Below, in pieces: positions 18,101-25,903 of a DNA stretch of 64,000 nt. The notes under the pieces were generated by a model, which ran no database searches, had not been told where the DNA came from, and saw only the letters and a list, made by a program, of their open reading frames with translations. The stretch's first letter is position 1. Every line of letters starts with the position of its first letter. The position numbers and the translations under genes are program-made. The DNA comes from Cytophaga sp. FL35 (GTDB taxonomy: Bacteria > Bacteroidota > Bacteroidia > Flavobacteriales > Flavobacteriaceae): positions 212,042 to 276,041 of the forward strand of contig NZ_JACSOH010000005.1 in assembly GCF_014349235.1 (NCBI RefSeq). Reading direction: 5' to 3'.

Positions 18101-18432
18101 TATGAAAATGTTAAAACCGCATCTTCATTGTCTATCTCTAAACTATAATTTCCATCAAAGTCGGTGGTGGTTCCTTTTGTGGTGCCTTTTATGACTATAG
18201 TTACACCGGCCAACGGACCCAATTCATCGCTTACCGTTCCCGAAATGGAAGATTGAGCTATTTGACTGCTATTTAGAACTGTATTTTTTGGTAGTGCAAA
18301 AGACTTATGATTTTCAAAAGCGTTAGCACTAGTTGAAATAAGAATAATTGAAGGAATTAATAGTTTGAAAGCGCTCCATTTTTGAAAATGCTGTAAATAG
18401 CTTCTAGCATTATTTAATCTGTTTTTTTTCAT
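15181..18432 (-). CDS. susC: SusC-like TonB-dependent transporter
   Basis: 1083 residues, normal for the family. After an N-terminal export signal (~20-40, ending SANAF) comes a carboxypeptidase-regulatory-like domain (ISGTVSDELGPLAGVTIVIKGT...FDGNYSLEI, ~64-135), the TonB-box area (KLEEVVVLGYTT), the plug (LIISDRGGVPG, LILIDGIQAGSF, LKDGAAAIYGSRAANGVILITTKRG) and a ~800-residue beta-barrel ending SIGLNFNF. No STN domain is visible, so it is not an anti-sigma-coupled transducer type. It imports oligosaccharides through the outer membrane together with SusD, which follows. The leader of more than 100 nt holds two inverted repeats, and a shared regulon promoter lies upstream. Confidence 0.95.
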   Translation of the reverse strand: MKKNRLNNARSYLQHFQKWSAFKLLIPSIILISTSANAFENHKSFALPKNTVLNSSQIAQSSISGTVSDELGPLAGVTIVIKGTTKGTTTDFDGNYSLEIDNEDAVLTFSYIGYGTQEVAVNGKRTINVLMTEDASKLEEVVVLGYTTRNKGEVTGSVSTIDSKAIEQSSNKDLAKSLAGRASGLIISDRGGVPGAGNGGGGNTDDDATTILIRGKSTLNNNSPLILIDGIQAGSFSNLSPQDIASLTVLKDGAAAIYGSRAANGVILITTKRGSQGKPKINFTSSYNMSSFTKLPNLMTSEQYAIYENEIAQRAGTDLPFSQDQINGYASGNDPINFPNTDWAALTFAKTSPETRNTLSVSGGTEAVKYFVSGDLLSQEGLYRSGSLKFNQKQVRSNLDIKITEDIKLGVDLLGRFGDRNRPGVDDGNIYKHIFTNLPTEVGVYPNGLPGFGGENGQNPLVMSSTESGFVNRKDTDLRSKFSLDINLDKLIDGLSLNGFLGVRKMNNDAKDWYTPWTVYTFQDGTGEYIPSTGFSQQGQNRILRESFWKYDETLVNATIRYSKIFGDNHSINTFIGTERLDSDTRTFFAQRQGFPSNDRPELFAGGSEQQQSSGIRSEFARMDFFGSLSYDFKKKYFIDLTVRHDGSSAFGPGKRYGTFPSIAASWAIDKENFLEDASWINSLRLRGSWSKMGNDRIAPNQWLTLYDYGVSTTNGNPNFDVAQPDYFIIGSPGVLVNGFSSSTTANPDVTWETANMQNIGLSFSLFDSKLSGDVNYFYQLREDILAQRQAAIPDYLGFNLPAENFGEVKNYGFEFELAWNDVIGNDLNYNLGMNFSQAKNEVVFLAEGENVQESLRREGMPIDSYVIYPTNGIFRDQAQVDGAQAKLDGSQEGDIFYQDSNNDGIINADDRKRVGSSNIPQIQYGVYGGFTYKNFALNFLFQGQAQAETLVFFDQGGAKPEFVFDQRWTPSNRDSNFPRAFPQGDGINGNQNGNVEVFQGADLWYQDASFVRLKELEVGYTIPKNITQIGDIRIFARGYNLATFFSDIYDLGLDPEATGYNNFRNATYTPIKTYSIGLNFNF

Positions 18433-18465
18433 AATTTACATTTGTTAAGTTAGAGTCTTGTAGTG

Positions 18466-18540
18466 CAGATTTGCTTTTATCCAAATCTGTAGTATTTATC
18501 ATGTATGAAGTATTTCACTTCACTTCTTTCCCTCATACAT
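18466..18540 (-). repeat. Two inverted repeats in the susC leader
   Basis: Read leftward from the promoter: ATGTATGA (18540-18533) pairs with TCATACAT (18508-18501) around a 24-nt purine-rich loop, and CAGATTTG (18489-18482) pairs with CAAATCTG (18473-18466) around 8 nt. Both lie downstream of the -7 box and before the start codon, so both would be in the mRNA leader. They could be RNA hairpins affecting translation or stability, or protein sites. The function is not known. Confidence 0.5.
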
Positions 18541-18555
18541 ATCATATTATGATTA

Positions 18556-18621
18556 CAAAAGAATCATAAAATTGCACTGCTATTTTTGCGGATTTTATCA
18601 TTTGGTAACATTATTTTAACC
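18556..18621 (-). promoter_or_regulatory. Shared regulon promoter, copy 1 (susCD)
   Basis: Read leftward, GGTTAAAATAATGTTA begins at 18621, with a second half-site TGATAAAA 21 nt later, and a -7-like box TTCTTTTG (18563-18556) starts 58 nt after the first G. The same geometry occurs in front of the GH127, RhaT-type and GntP-type genes. No TTG -33 element is apparent, which fits an activator-dependent promoter. Start of susC is ~123 nt downstream. The rest of the 18433-18839 gap holds the leader repeats and the terminator of the sulfatase operon. Confidence 0.65.
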
Positions 18622-18782
18622 AAAATGGAAAGAGTTAAATCATATCTCAATGATGGCTTGAAATGTTTATAGGTTATGAAGAAATATTGGATTTGACTAC
18701 TTACTTAATTTTAGATACACCAGTGTATGGAGCATTTACTCGTATATCGATTGGGTTTTGGGACTGAGATTTTTTTAATAAT

Positions 18783-18809
18783 AAAAGCCATGATATAAAC
18801 TATCATGGC
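18783..18809 (-). terminator. Terminator of the GH127-sulfatase operon
   Basis: Read leftward, GCCATGATA and TATCATGGC form a perfect 9-bp stem with a 5-nt loop, followed by TTTTATTATT. It lies ~30 nt past the stop codon of the last sulfatase gene, and before the susC promoter. Confidence 0.82.
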
Positions 18810-18839
18810 CTTCTTAAAAATTTGGGATAGAAAAGAATC

Positions 18840-20321
18840 TCAGTTTTTATGGGCTGGTTGCACTAATTTATCTATTTCGAAGGTTTCATTATACATTGGC
18901 ATGCGATTATTCTCCCATAACTCTTTGTCTTTAAGAGAATAATACCACAAAGGTTGAATGAAGTCTTTGGTCCAATCTTCTGTCGTAGCCACCATTTGTT
19001 TTAATTTCTCCGGGTAACGCCCACTGAGGTTTTTCTTTTCCCCAATATCCTCTTTGAGATTGTGTAAACGCCAAGGTTCATTGCCCATTCTAGTTATTTT
19101 CCAATCCCCTAATCTACCCCCTACATCACAGTAGCCTTCTCGATAACGAAGCGCGAAAAGCATCTCATTTTCACGTGGATTTGTTCTGTTCAATATATTA
19201 GATAAAATATTCTTTCCGTCCAGTTTTTTACCAACAGGAGGCTTGGATTTTGCCAATCCTAAAAAAGTGGGGTAGAGGTCAAGTGATGATACGGGAAAAT
19301 TAAAGTTTTCATGTTCAGTTATTTTGTTTGGCCAATGAAAGAACATTGGTGTTCGGTAGCCACCCTCCCAAGTATCTCCTTTACTACCCTTTAAAGGATA
19401 ATTGCTGGCTCCGTGATTGGTATTCCCTCCGTTGTCACTATAAAAAACTATTAGAGTGTTCTCGTATTGACTAGTTTCTTTTAAGGCTTTTACTATCTGA
19501 CCTATTCCACGGTCTACGGCATATACCATTGCTGCATAGGTCTTTCTGTCTTTATTCTCAATACTAGAGAACTCCTTCAGGTCTGCTGGTTTTGCTTCTA
19601 ATGGAACATGTGGCGCATTATAGGCTAAATAAATAAAGAAGGGTTGTTTTTTATTAGTTGCTGTTTTGATTTCGTTTACAGCTTCCCTTGAAAACGCGTC
19701 CGTTAAATATTCAGATTCATTTACACTATTTCCATTATGTTCTAGCGGAAGCACATAATCTCGTATTTCTTTATTTCCAATAGCCAGTTGCTTACGATAT
19801 ACTTCTTGATATTCGTCAGGAAAATAATCATGACCGCCCCCCAAAAAACCGTAGAAATTATTGAATCCTCTATTGTCGGGATGAAATTTTGGAGCAGCTC
19901 CCAAATGCCATTTACCTATGGCGCTGGTGTAATATCCTGCGTCCTGCAATGCTTTAGACACAAAAACCTCCTTTAGGGGAATGCCCATATTGTCTTTATC
20001 ATCTTGGCTGCTGTTTTGGTATAAATTGTACGGTGTACCTGTTAGGTGTGGATATCTTCCTGTCATTATAGCCGATCGGCTGGGGCCACAAAATGGATGG
20101 GCAACATATGCAGATGTGAAAATAGTGCCAGTTTTTGCTAGTTTGTCCATTTCAGGGGTCCGTATGTCTTTTGAACCATTAAAACCAACATCGCCGTATC
20201 CTAAGTCATCACACAAGATCATTAAAATGTTTGGCCTGTCATCTTGGGCTTTGCTCCATATGCTACAACCCAATAGGGTAATACACAAAGCAAACTTTGC
20301 TTTTTTAGTTAAAATAGTCAT
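18840..20321 (-). CDS. Exported sulfatase, probably carrageenan-active (S1_19-like)
   Basis: 493 residues with a signal peptide (ALCITLLGCSIWSKAQ). The active-site signature is FCGPSRSAIMTGR with Cys78, the residue converted to formylglycine by a maturase encoded elsewhere. Calcium ligands are visible in MILCDDLGYGD and FYSDNGGNTNHG, and KWHLG, NAPHVPLEA and PLKGSKGDTWEGGYRTPMFF are typical S1 segments. The GYGDVGFNG start and HPFCGPSR context resemble subfamily S1_19, which contains galactose-4-sulfate carrageenan sulfatases; I assign this from memory of the family, not from a search. It ends an operon after GH127 and a second sulfatase, so both probably desulfate imported oligosaccharides in the periplasm. 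Confidence 0.85.
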   Translation of the reverse strand: MTILTKKAKFALCITLLGCSIWSKAQDDRPNILMILCDDLGYGDVGFNGSKDIRTPEMDKLAKTGTIFTSAYVAHPFCGPSRSAIMTGRYPHLTGTPYNLYQNSSQDDKDNMGIPLKEVFVSKALQDAGYYTSAIGKWHLGAAPKFHPDNRGFNNFYGFLGGGHDYFPDEYQEVYRKQLAIGNKEIRDYVLPLEHNGNSVNESEYLTDAFSREAVNEIKTATNKKQPFFIYLAYNAPHVPLEAKPADLKEFSSIENKDRKTYAAMVYAVDRGIGQIVKALKETSQYENTLIVFYSDNGGNTNHGASNYPLKGSKGDTWEGGYRTPMFFHWPNKITEHENFNFPVSSLDLYPTFLGLAKSKPPVGKKLDGKNILSNILNRTNPRENEMLFALRYREGYCDVGGRLGDWKITRMGNEPWRLHNLKEDIGEKKNLSGRYPEKLKQMVATTEDWTKDFIQPLWYYSLKDKELWENNRMPMYNETFEIDKLVQPAHKN

Positions 20322-20361
20322 ATCGTACGTGTTAATTTTATCTGATAGTTGCTTACTATAC

Positions 20362-22014
20362 TTAATTGACAGCTAAGTTACCTTTCCAGCCCTTATTGAA
20401 CTGACATAAAAGTTCTTCTACCAATTTTGGATTATCTTCTGCAATATTGGTAGTTTCGTGAGGGTCCGTTTGGTGGTCGTACAGTTCATAAAATAAAGGT
20501 TCCGCATTCTTATTCTGGAAGTCTTTCCAAACTACAAAGCGATATTTATGCGTTCGCATAGCGTAGCCCATTAGTCGGTTTTCAAATAAATCTCGGTTCC
20601 ATTTGTCACCTTGTTGAGCCTTTATCTTATCTTCGACATCTTTGATTAATGGACCAAAATAAGTTTCTCTCATACCTTTGGATAAAGGGTTGGCCGCCCA
20701 TTCTCTAAGTGCTGGATTGGGAAATTGACTAAAAACAGCTTCCTTCCATTCCTTGTTTGGTTCTTGTAATAAGGGGCTGAAACTTTGACCTTCTAAATGT
20801 TCAGGTAAATCCAGACCTGCCAATTCGCAAAGAGTTGGGTACAGATCTACAAGTTCGACCAGAGCATTGGATTTTGCTCCTCGAACAGATTGAGGCATAT
20901 CTGGAGTCGAAATAATCAACGGTATTCGAGTTGCAATTTCATAATTTGTTGCCTTGCCCCAAATTCCCATTTCTCCTAAGTGCCATCCATGATCGCTCCA
21001 AAGGATAATAATGGTGTTTTCCCGAACACCTTCTTCTTCCAAAGCTCTTAACATTCTCCCTATTTGCGCATCTACATAACTCACACATGCCAAATAAGCA
21101 CGCCTAAGTTCTATTGCCAATTCTGTATCAATTGGTCCGTATTTGGGGATATTCGCCCGAGCCCTTAGTTCAAAGGAAGGATGAAGTCCCATGGCCGCTC
21201 CATTCTTAGGGGCCTTATCTTCTTCTGTAAGAGGTATTTGTTTATTGTTATATAAATCCCAGTACTTTTTAGGGGCTACCCAATCTAAATGAGGTTTTTT
21301 CATACCAAGACCCAAAAAGAATGGTTTTTCCGGATTGTTCTTAAGCATATCCTTTAGAGTAGCGATGGCTTTATCTGTATTATGTCCATCTTCGTAGGTA
21401 TTGTCCGCCGCATTTGCGAATTCAAATGCGGGACCCTGTCCCAGACCATTTCTCAATGCATTTTTACCGTATTTGGACAACATGGCTTCTCGGTTTTTCT
21501 TTCGGGACGACTCATTTTCAGGTAGTTTATATCCAAATTCAACCAAAGGTTTGTCCAATTCGACAGGGGTACGACTCCAGGAAAATTTCCCATCACCAAA
21601 TTCTTTATTATGGTAAATCTTTCCCGTGTGGACCGTTTCATAGCCATGGGCCCTAAAATGTTGAGGAAGGGTAACGATTTCAGGGTTTGAGTCCCGAAAA
21701 TAGGTGAAGTTTTCAATGACATTAATGGTCTCTGGGCGAGCTCCTGTCATTAAACTGGCTCTGGACGGGCTACAAATTGCTTCTTGGCAATAAGCATTAT
21801 TAAATAAAAGTCCTTCCGATGCTAAGGCATCAATATTTGGAGTTATTGCCACCTCGGAACCATATGCTCCTATTTCTGGTCTTAAATCGTCTATTGCAAT
21901 GAAAAGAACATTGGGCCTTGTAATTCCAACTTTAAAATCCGTTTGAGAATTACAAGTAATAATTAACAACAACGTAATGAACAATAAAACCTTTTTCAAA
22001 ATTAATTTTATCAT
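20362..22014 (-). CDS. Exported sulfatase, iduronate-2-sulfatase-like (S1_7-like)
   Basis: 550 residues from the ATG at 22014; an upstream TTG inside the GH127 gene is less likely because the ATG gives a clean lipoprotein signal (KKVLLFITLLLIITC). The signature is AICSPSRASLMTGARP with the formylglycine Cys at ~81. NVLFIAIDDLRPEIGAYG, LGMKKPHLDWVAPKKYWDLY, ILWSDHGWHLGEMGIWGKATNYE and RIPLIIS are characteristic of the iduronate-sulfatase-like group, which includes subfamily S1_7 with carrageenan sulfatases. It starts 8 nt after the GH127 stop codon and is followed 40 nt later by the other sulfatase. Exact sulfate position is not predictable from sequence alone. Confidence 0.85.
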   Translation of the reverse strand: MIKLILKKVLLFITLLLIITCNSQTDFKVGITRPNVLFIAIDDLRPEIGAYGSEVAITPNIDALASEGLLFNNAYCQEAICSPSRASLMTGARPETINVIENFTYFRDSNPEIVTLPQHFRAHGYETVHTGKIYHNKEFGDGKFSWSRTPVELDKPLVEFGYKLPENESSRKKNREAMLSKYGKNALRNGLGQGPAFEFANAADNTYEDGHNTDKAIATLKDMLKNNPEKPFFLGLGMKKPHLDWVAPKKYWDLYNNKQIPLTEEDKAPKNGAAMGLHPSFELRARANIPKYGPIDTELAIELRRAYLACVSYVDAQIGRMLRALEEEGVRENTIIILWSDHGWHLGEMGIWGKATNYEIATRIPLIISTPDMPQSVRGAKSNALVELVDLYPTLCELAGLDLPEHLEGQSFSPLLQEPNKEWKEAVFSQFPNPALREWAANPLSKGMRETYFGPLIKDVEDKIKAQQGDKWNRDLFENRLMGYAMRTHKYRFVVWKDFQNKNAEPLFYELYDHQTDPHETTNIAEDNPKLVEELLCQFNKGWKGNLAVN

Positions 22015-22022
22015 CACCTGGG

Positions 22023-24107
22023 TTAATTCCTGTTCCAAATAACGGGTAGAAACACGCTCATTTCTCCTTGGCCTCTATTGCTCCAGGCGTAATATGGAAT
22101 GAGATTGGTAGCATGAGATTTAAAATTAGGTTGCTCTACTACACTATACATTCCTTTGGTCTTGTCATTTCTTAAAAGGATGTTACCATCTAAGGTAGTA
22201 ACACCTCCAAGAAAACCAGGCTTGTAAATGGGTTTAAATTCTATATCTGAAGGAATATATACATCTGTAATATCAGTTCCTTCTGGTAAGTCTGCAGATT
22301 CAATACAATAGACTACTGGTCCTCTTTTTAGAGCTACTTGATTACGAACTTCCTCAATTCTCGGGTGGCCTTCAATGAATTTGGTTTCCATTGGCATTTC
22401 CATTTCTATTACATCTCCTGACTTCCAAGTTCGTGTTATGGTTGTAAAACTTCCGGCGGTTACATTTTTAATATCTTCGCCCTTTACTCTAATAGTGGTA
22501 CCCGTAGCCCATTCAGGAACACGTAGCATTAAATCAAAAATATCATTTTTGCACTCCTCAATGGTGATTTTTACAGTGCCTTCCCAAGGATAGTTCGATT
22601 CTTGTTTTAGTTTTATGCTGGAACCATCTAATAATGTCGTTTGAAGCTCATTGCCTCCATAAAGATTAACAGCTATACCATTCTTGGATTTACTATAGGC
22701 CCATCCCGGTGATTTAGCAATAGTCCTTACCAAATTAGGAGGGCAGCAAAAACATTCTAAGTATGGTTGTCTTTCGGGGAATTCAACATTCATTTTTTCA
22801 TAATCCAGGGCTCCATCAATTTTTCTAAGGGGATTGGAGTAATAGTAATGGGTACCTTCAAGACTAATGCCGGATAAACCACTATTATGTAAAACCAACT
22901 CCATGACGTCCCCGTGCTTAGCATCTCCACTTAAGGAAAGCATTCTATAATTGAACATAGAATTACAGATATTGGCACAAGTTTCATTATACGCTGTTAG
23001 ATTGGGCATCATATATTCATCAATAAACCCCTCTTCTATTTTATCCAGACGAGAGGAACGTCCATAATGAGTTTGCCCCACTGCTCCTGTAACGTACATC
23101 TTTTTAAAAGTTACATTTTCCCATAGGCGGTCCAATGCGTCTAGTAGGGCTTTTTCTCCAGTTTCTGCATAAACATCTGCTGCACCGGCATAATAATATA
23201 GGGCTAGAACGGCGTGACCTACTGCTTCGGTTTCCTCTCTAAGTGGAACCCTTTCTTGAACCATATCACCTATAGGATATCCTTTGGTGGTTTCATCTTC
23301 CTCGATTTTATAGGTTCCCCGCATATTTATAAACTGCTCGGCTAACTCCAAATATTTTTTGTCTTTGGTAGTTCTATACAGTTCAACTAGACCCATGATT
23401 TGGGTTTGGTTAAATCCAAATCTTTTTAGGTGGTCTGGTTTGGGGGAGAAAAGTTTGTAAAGATAGTTGGCATGTTTAATAGCGATATCCAGAAAGTTTG
23501 TTTTCCCTGTTACACGGTTATGTATACAAGCTGCGGTCATCAGGTGTCCGCTATTGTATAGCTCATGATATCTTCTATTACTAAATGGGTCAATATCATC
23601 ACGGATTATAATAGGGGTAGAGAGGTACCCGCTTTCTAATTGTGCCTTGGCGATTACGGAGATAATTTCATCTAAGTCGTTTAATATTTTCTTGTCTTTA
23701 TTTACTGCATAAATATAGGTAGAAGCCTCCATCCACTTATAGAAATCGCCATCGTGCCACCAAAAGCCTTTATGTTCTCCTTCTTTCTGTCCAGCGGCAA
23801 TCTTAAAATTGTTGTAACCATGACCTATATCTCCCTTTAGGATTTCGCCCATATGGGGTACCATGGTTTCTTCTGCTATTTTCCATTTTTCAGCCCAGAA
23901 TCCTTGTGTCCAGCGACAGTCACCAATATCAATTGATTTTAGGGCAACATGTGGGCTGTTGGAATAATTTATAATACCCTTACCATCATCTAGGTTGGCA
24001 GAAAATACTTTAGGACTCTTGGTATTTTTATCAACTTTTGCATCATTTTTTTTCTCTCCACATGATAAAATTTGGAGTGCAATTACAACGGTTAAAAATT
24101 TTTTCAT
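22023..24107 (-). CDS. GH127-family glycoside hydrolase, probable 3,6-anhydro-D-galactosidase
   Basis: 694-residue lipoprotein (signal ending LQILSCGEK, Cys16). It has the (alpha/alpha)6 barrel segments of GH127 (former DUF1680), such as RWTQGFWAEKWKIAEE, GHLMTAACIHNRVTG and HYGRSSRLDKIEEGF. The zinc-cysteine active site is intact: Glu375 and Cys377 in NETCANICN, and Cys454/Cys455 in ECFCCPPNLVRT, matching the Glu/Cys/Cys/Cys set of the beta-L-arabinofuranosidase HypBA1. The founding activity is arabinofuranosidase. GH127 and GH129 members in marine carrageenan loci are reported to release 3,6-anhydro-D-galactose, and the neighbouring catabolic genes favour that activity. It heads an operon with two sulfatases under a regulon-type promoter. 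Confidence 0.85.
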   Translation of the reverse strand: MKKFLTVVIALQILSCGEKKNDAKVDKNTKSPKVFSANLDDGKGIINYSNSPHVALKSIDIGDCRWTQGFWAEKWKIAEETMVPHMGEILKGDIGHGYNNFKIAAGQKEGEHKGFWWHDGDFYKWMEASTYIYAVNKDKKILNDLDEIISVIAKAQLESGYLSTPIIIRDDIDPFSNRRYHELYNSGHLMTAACIHNRVTGKTNFLDIAIKHANYLYKLFSPKPDHLKRFGFNQTQIMGLVELYRTTKDKKYLELAEQFINMRGTYKIEEDETTKGYPIGDMVQERVPLREETEAVGHAVLALYYYAGAADVYAETGEKALLDALDRLWENVTFKKMYVTGAVGQTHYGRSSRLDKIEEGFIDEYMMPNLTAYNETCANICNSMFNYRMLSLSGDAKHGDVMELVLHNSGLSGISLEGTHYYYSNPLRKIDGALDYEKMNVEFPERQPYLECFCCPPNLVRTIAKSPGWAYSKSKNGIAVNLYGGNELQTTLLDGSSIKLKQESNYPWEGTVKITIEECKNDIFDLMLRVPEWATGTTIRVKGEDIKNVTAGSFTTITRTWKSGDVIEMEMPMETKFIEGHPRIEEVRNQVALKRGPVVYCIESADLPEGTDITDVYIPSDIEFKPIYKPGFLGGVTTLDGNILLRNDKTKGMYSVVEQPNFKSHATNLIPYYAWSNRGQGEMSVFLPVIWNRN

Positions 24108-24216
24108 TAAAGTTGAGATTAGAGTGAGTTAAAATGGTTGAGAAGCCAGTGTGACTTTCCTGAAAATATTTATTGTTATTACTGAGTAAAATCAGCGAGC
24201 TTTGATAGCTTATATG

Positions 24217-24282
24217 CAAATAAAGCCATTAAAAGAATGGGTGATGTGGATGATATTATCCAGTAATAGCACTTTTTTAACC
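24217..24282 (-). promoter_or_regulatory. Shared regulon promoter, copy 2 (GH127-sulfatase operon)
   Basis: Read leftward, GGTTAAAAAAGTGCTATTA begins at 24282, the second half-site GGATAATA follows at +21, and a -7-like box TTTATTTG (24224-24217) starts 58 nt after the first G. The GH127 start codon is ~109 nt further. Spacing is identical to the other three copies. Confidence 0.65.
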
Positions 24283-24316
24283 AAAAATTAAAAACTATAG
24301 GAATTATGGGTCTATA

Positions 24317-24964
24317 TTATGATTTGATTAGAGGTATATTCGATTTGATTGATTGAAAATGTTCTAAAAGTTTAGGTTGATTTCTTTCTAGGACCAGTTT
24401 TTTGCTAAATATGGAACTACCCATTCCAACCCCAATAGCTCCAGCGTTTATAAAATCAGCTATATTATTTTTGGTTACGCCTCCGGTAGGAAGTAGATTT
24501 ACTTGATTTAAGGGGGCGAGAACATCTTTTATATATGTTGGTCCCAATTGAGTGGCTGGGAAAACCTTAACGGCGGTAGCGCCCCAACTCCATGCTTGAT
24601 AAACTTCAGTAGGTGTATATGCCCCGGGAAAGACAGGGATGTTACTATTTACACATTTGTCCAGTACCTCTTTATTTATAATCGGGGTAACCGTAAATTG
24701 TGAACCTGCATCCAAGGATTGATTTAATTCGTTTAAGTTACATACAGTGCCCGCACCCACATTCAATTGCGGAAATTCTTTACGCAAACTTGAAATAATA
24801 TGTGCTGCACCTTGAGTGTTCATTGTAACCTCTAGCGTATGGAAATCTGCCTCTAAATAGGTTTCAGCCAGAAATAGAACGCTATTTATGTCAAGATTCC
24901 TAAGTATACCAATAACCGGGGTTTTCGTAAACTTTTCTAAACAAAAATTCTCGTTAGTGTTCAT
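24317..24964 (-). CDS. dauD: 2-keto-3-deoxy-6-phosphogalactonate (KDPG/KDPGal) aldolase
   Basis: 215 residues, the usual length of class I KDPG/KHG aldolases. The Schiff-base lysine is Lys133 in TAVKVFPATQLGPTYI. The acid-base glutamate is Glu45 in HTLEVTMNT, and Arg22 is in GILRNL. GAGTVCN and LPTGGVTKNNIADFINAGAIGVGMGSSIF are standard barrel segments. It cleaves 2-keto-3-deoxy-6-phospho-galactonate (or -gluconate) to pyruvate and glyceraldehyde-3-phosphate, the last step of the anhydrogalactose route. It overlaps the kinase gene by 11 nt and ends the RhaT-led operon. The galacto assignment and the symbol rest on the neighbours. Confidence 0.85.
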   Translation of the reverse strand: MNTNENFCLEKFTKTPVIGILRNLDINSVLFLAETYLEADFHTLEVTMNTQGAAHIISSLRKEFPQLNVGAGTVCNLNELNQSLDAGSQFTVTPIINKEVLDKCVNSNIPVFPGAYTPTEVYQAWSWGATAVKVFPATQLGPTYIKDVLAPLNQVNLLPTGGVTKNNIADFINAGAIGVGMGSSIFSKKLVLERNQPKLLEHFQSIKSNIPLIKS

Positions 24965-25898
24965 ATAAATTAAGTATTTTTCTATGGCCGGTTAAGAGGG
25001 CTGTTTCCAGAATTTCTGGATTTAGAATGATAATTCTTTTTGGTTCTACCATACTCTTTAATGCCAATTTGTATTGAGCTATTAGGGATTTTGGAGCTGC
25101 CAGCACTATGTAGTTGTTCTTGGTTTCAAAGGTTTTAAGTTCATCGCCTATAAGAAGACCGCTTAAATAGGCGCTGTTTTTTTTCTTATTTTTTTGTTGT
25201 AGGATTTGCCGTGCTCTTACATTGAATAAAGAAGAGCTTAAACTCCTGTTCTTAATGGCGTTAACTCCCTCAAGGAAGCTTTCTTTTAGCTTTTTATCAA
25301 AAGTGTGATTTGAGACAGAACTACTTAAAATACTGTCTTTGCTAAGGACATCAAAAAGTTCCCCTGTCATATAATTAGAAAGATTGGTGAAGCTCCCATT
25401 TTTAAATGATATGTGCTTGCTATGTGTGCCTGGAAGAACAAGGGTTCCTGATGGAATATCCTCTAGATACTTCTCAAGGCCTATGGCCTGAACTTCTTCC
25501 CCTCTCATCATGCCATGGTCATTTTTGATACCTGAAATTAGATGCAAATTTTGTTGAGCTGAAAATTTAAAAGTTTCAATTTTTAAACTACTTCCTGAAA
25601 AGTCAAAAGGAAAGTTTGCATAGGGAAGATCCTTTAGTCCTAGACTTGAAGAGGCCATACCCGAACATACAATACTATAATTGCCATTATTTAAATTGAG
25701 TAGCTCAATCTTGTTTTTTAAGAAATTAAGATAAAAGGAATGTTGGTCTACTTTTCCTTTAAGAGCAAACTTTTTATATAAGAATTTAACACCATCATTT
25801 GAAACCAACTCCTTAAGCACCTCTAAGCTTGTTAAATCAACAAGGCGAATCCTAAAATTAGAGGTGCCCCAATCACAACTTATGAATTTTTCTTTCAT
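24954..25898 (-). CDS. dauC: 2-keto-3-deoxygalactonate kinase (DgoK family)
   Basis: 314 residues. The DgoK family start is clear: FISCDWGTSNFRIRLVDL, with the phosphate-binding DWGTSNFR. Other family segments are YSIVCSGMASSSLGLKDLPYANFPF, ISGIKNDHGMMRGEEVQAIGL, LPGTHSKHISFKNG and FTNLSNYMTGELFDVLSK. These enzymes phosphorylate 2-keto-3-deoxy-galactonate at C6 with ATP, feeding the aldolase encoded by the next gene (11-nt overlap). It follows the dehydrogenase gene at 5 nt. Family assignment is firm; use in anhydro-D-galactose breakdown is inferred from context. Confidence 0.88.
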   Translation of the reverse strand: MKEKFISCDWGTSNFRIRLVDLTSLEVLKELVSNDGVKFLYKKFALKGKVDQHSFYLNFLKNKIELLNLNNGNYSIVCSGMASSSLGLKDLPYANFPFDFSGSSLKIETFKFSAQQNLHLISGIKNDHGMMRGEEVQAIGLEKYLEDIPSGTLVLPGTHSKHISFKNGSFTNLSNYMTGELFDVLSKDSILSSSVSNHTFDKKLKESFLEGVNAIKNRSLSSSLFNVRARQILQQKNKKKNSAYLSGLLIGDELKTFETKNNYIVLAAPKSLIAQYKLALKSMVEPKRIIILNPEILETALLTGHRKILNLYEH

Positions 25899-25903
25899 AC
25901 CCT

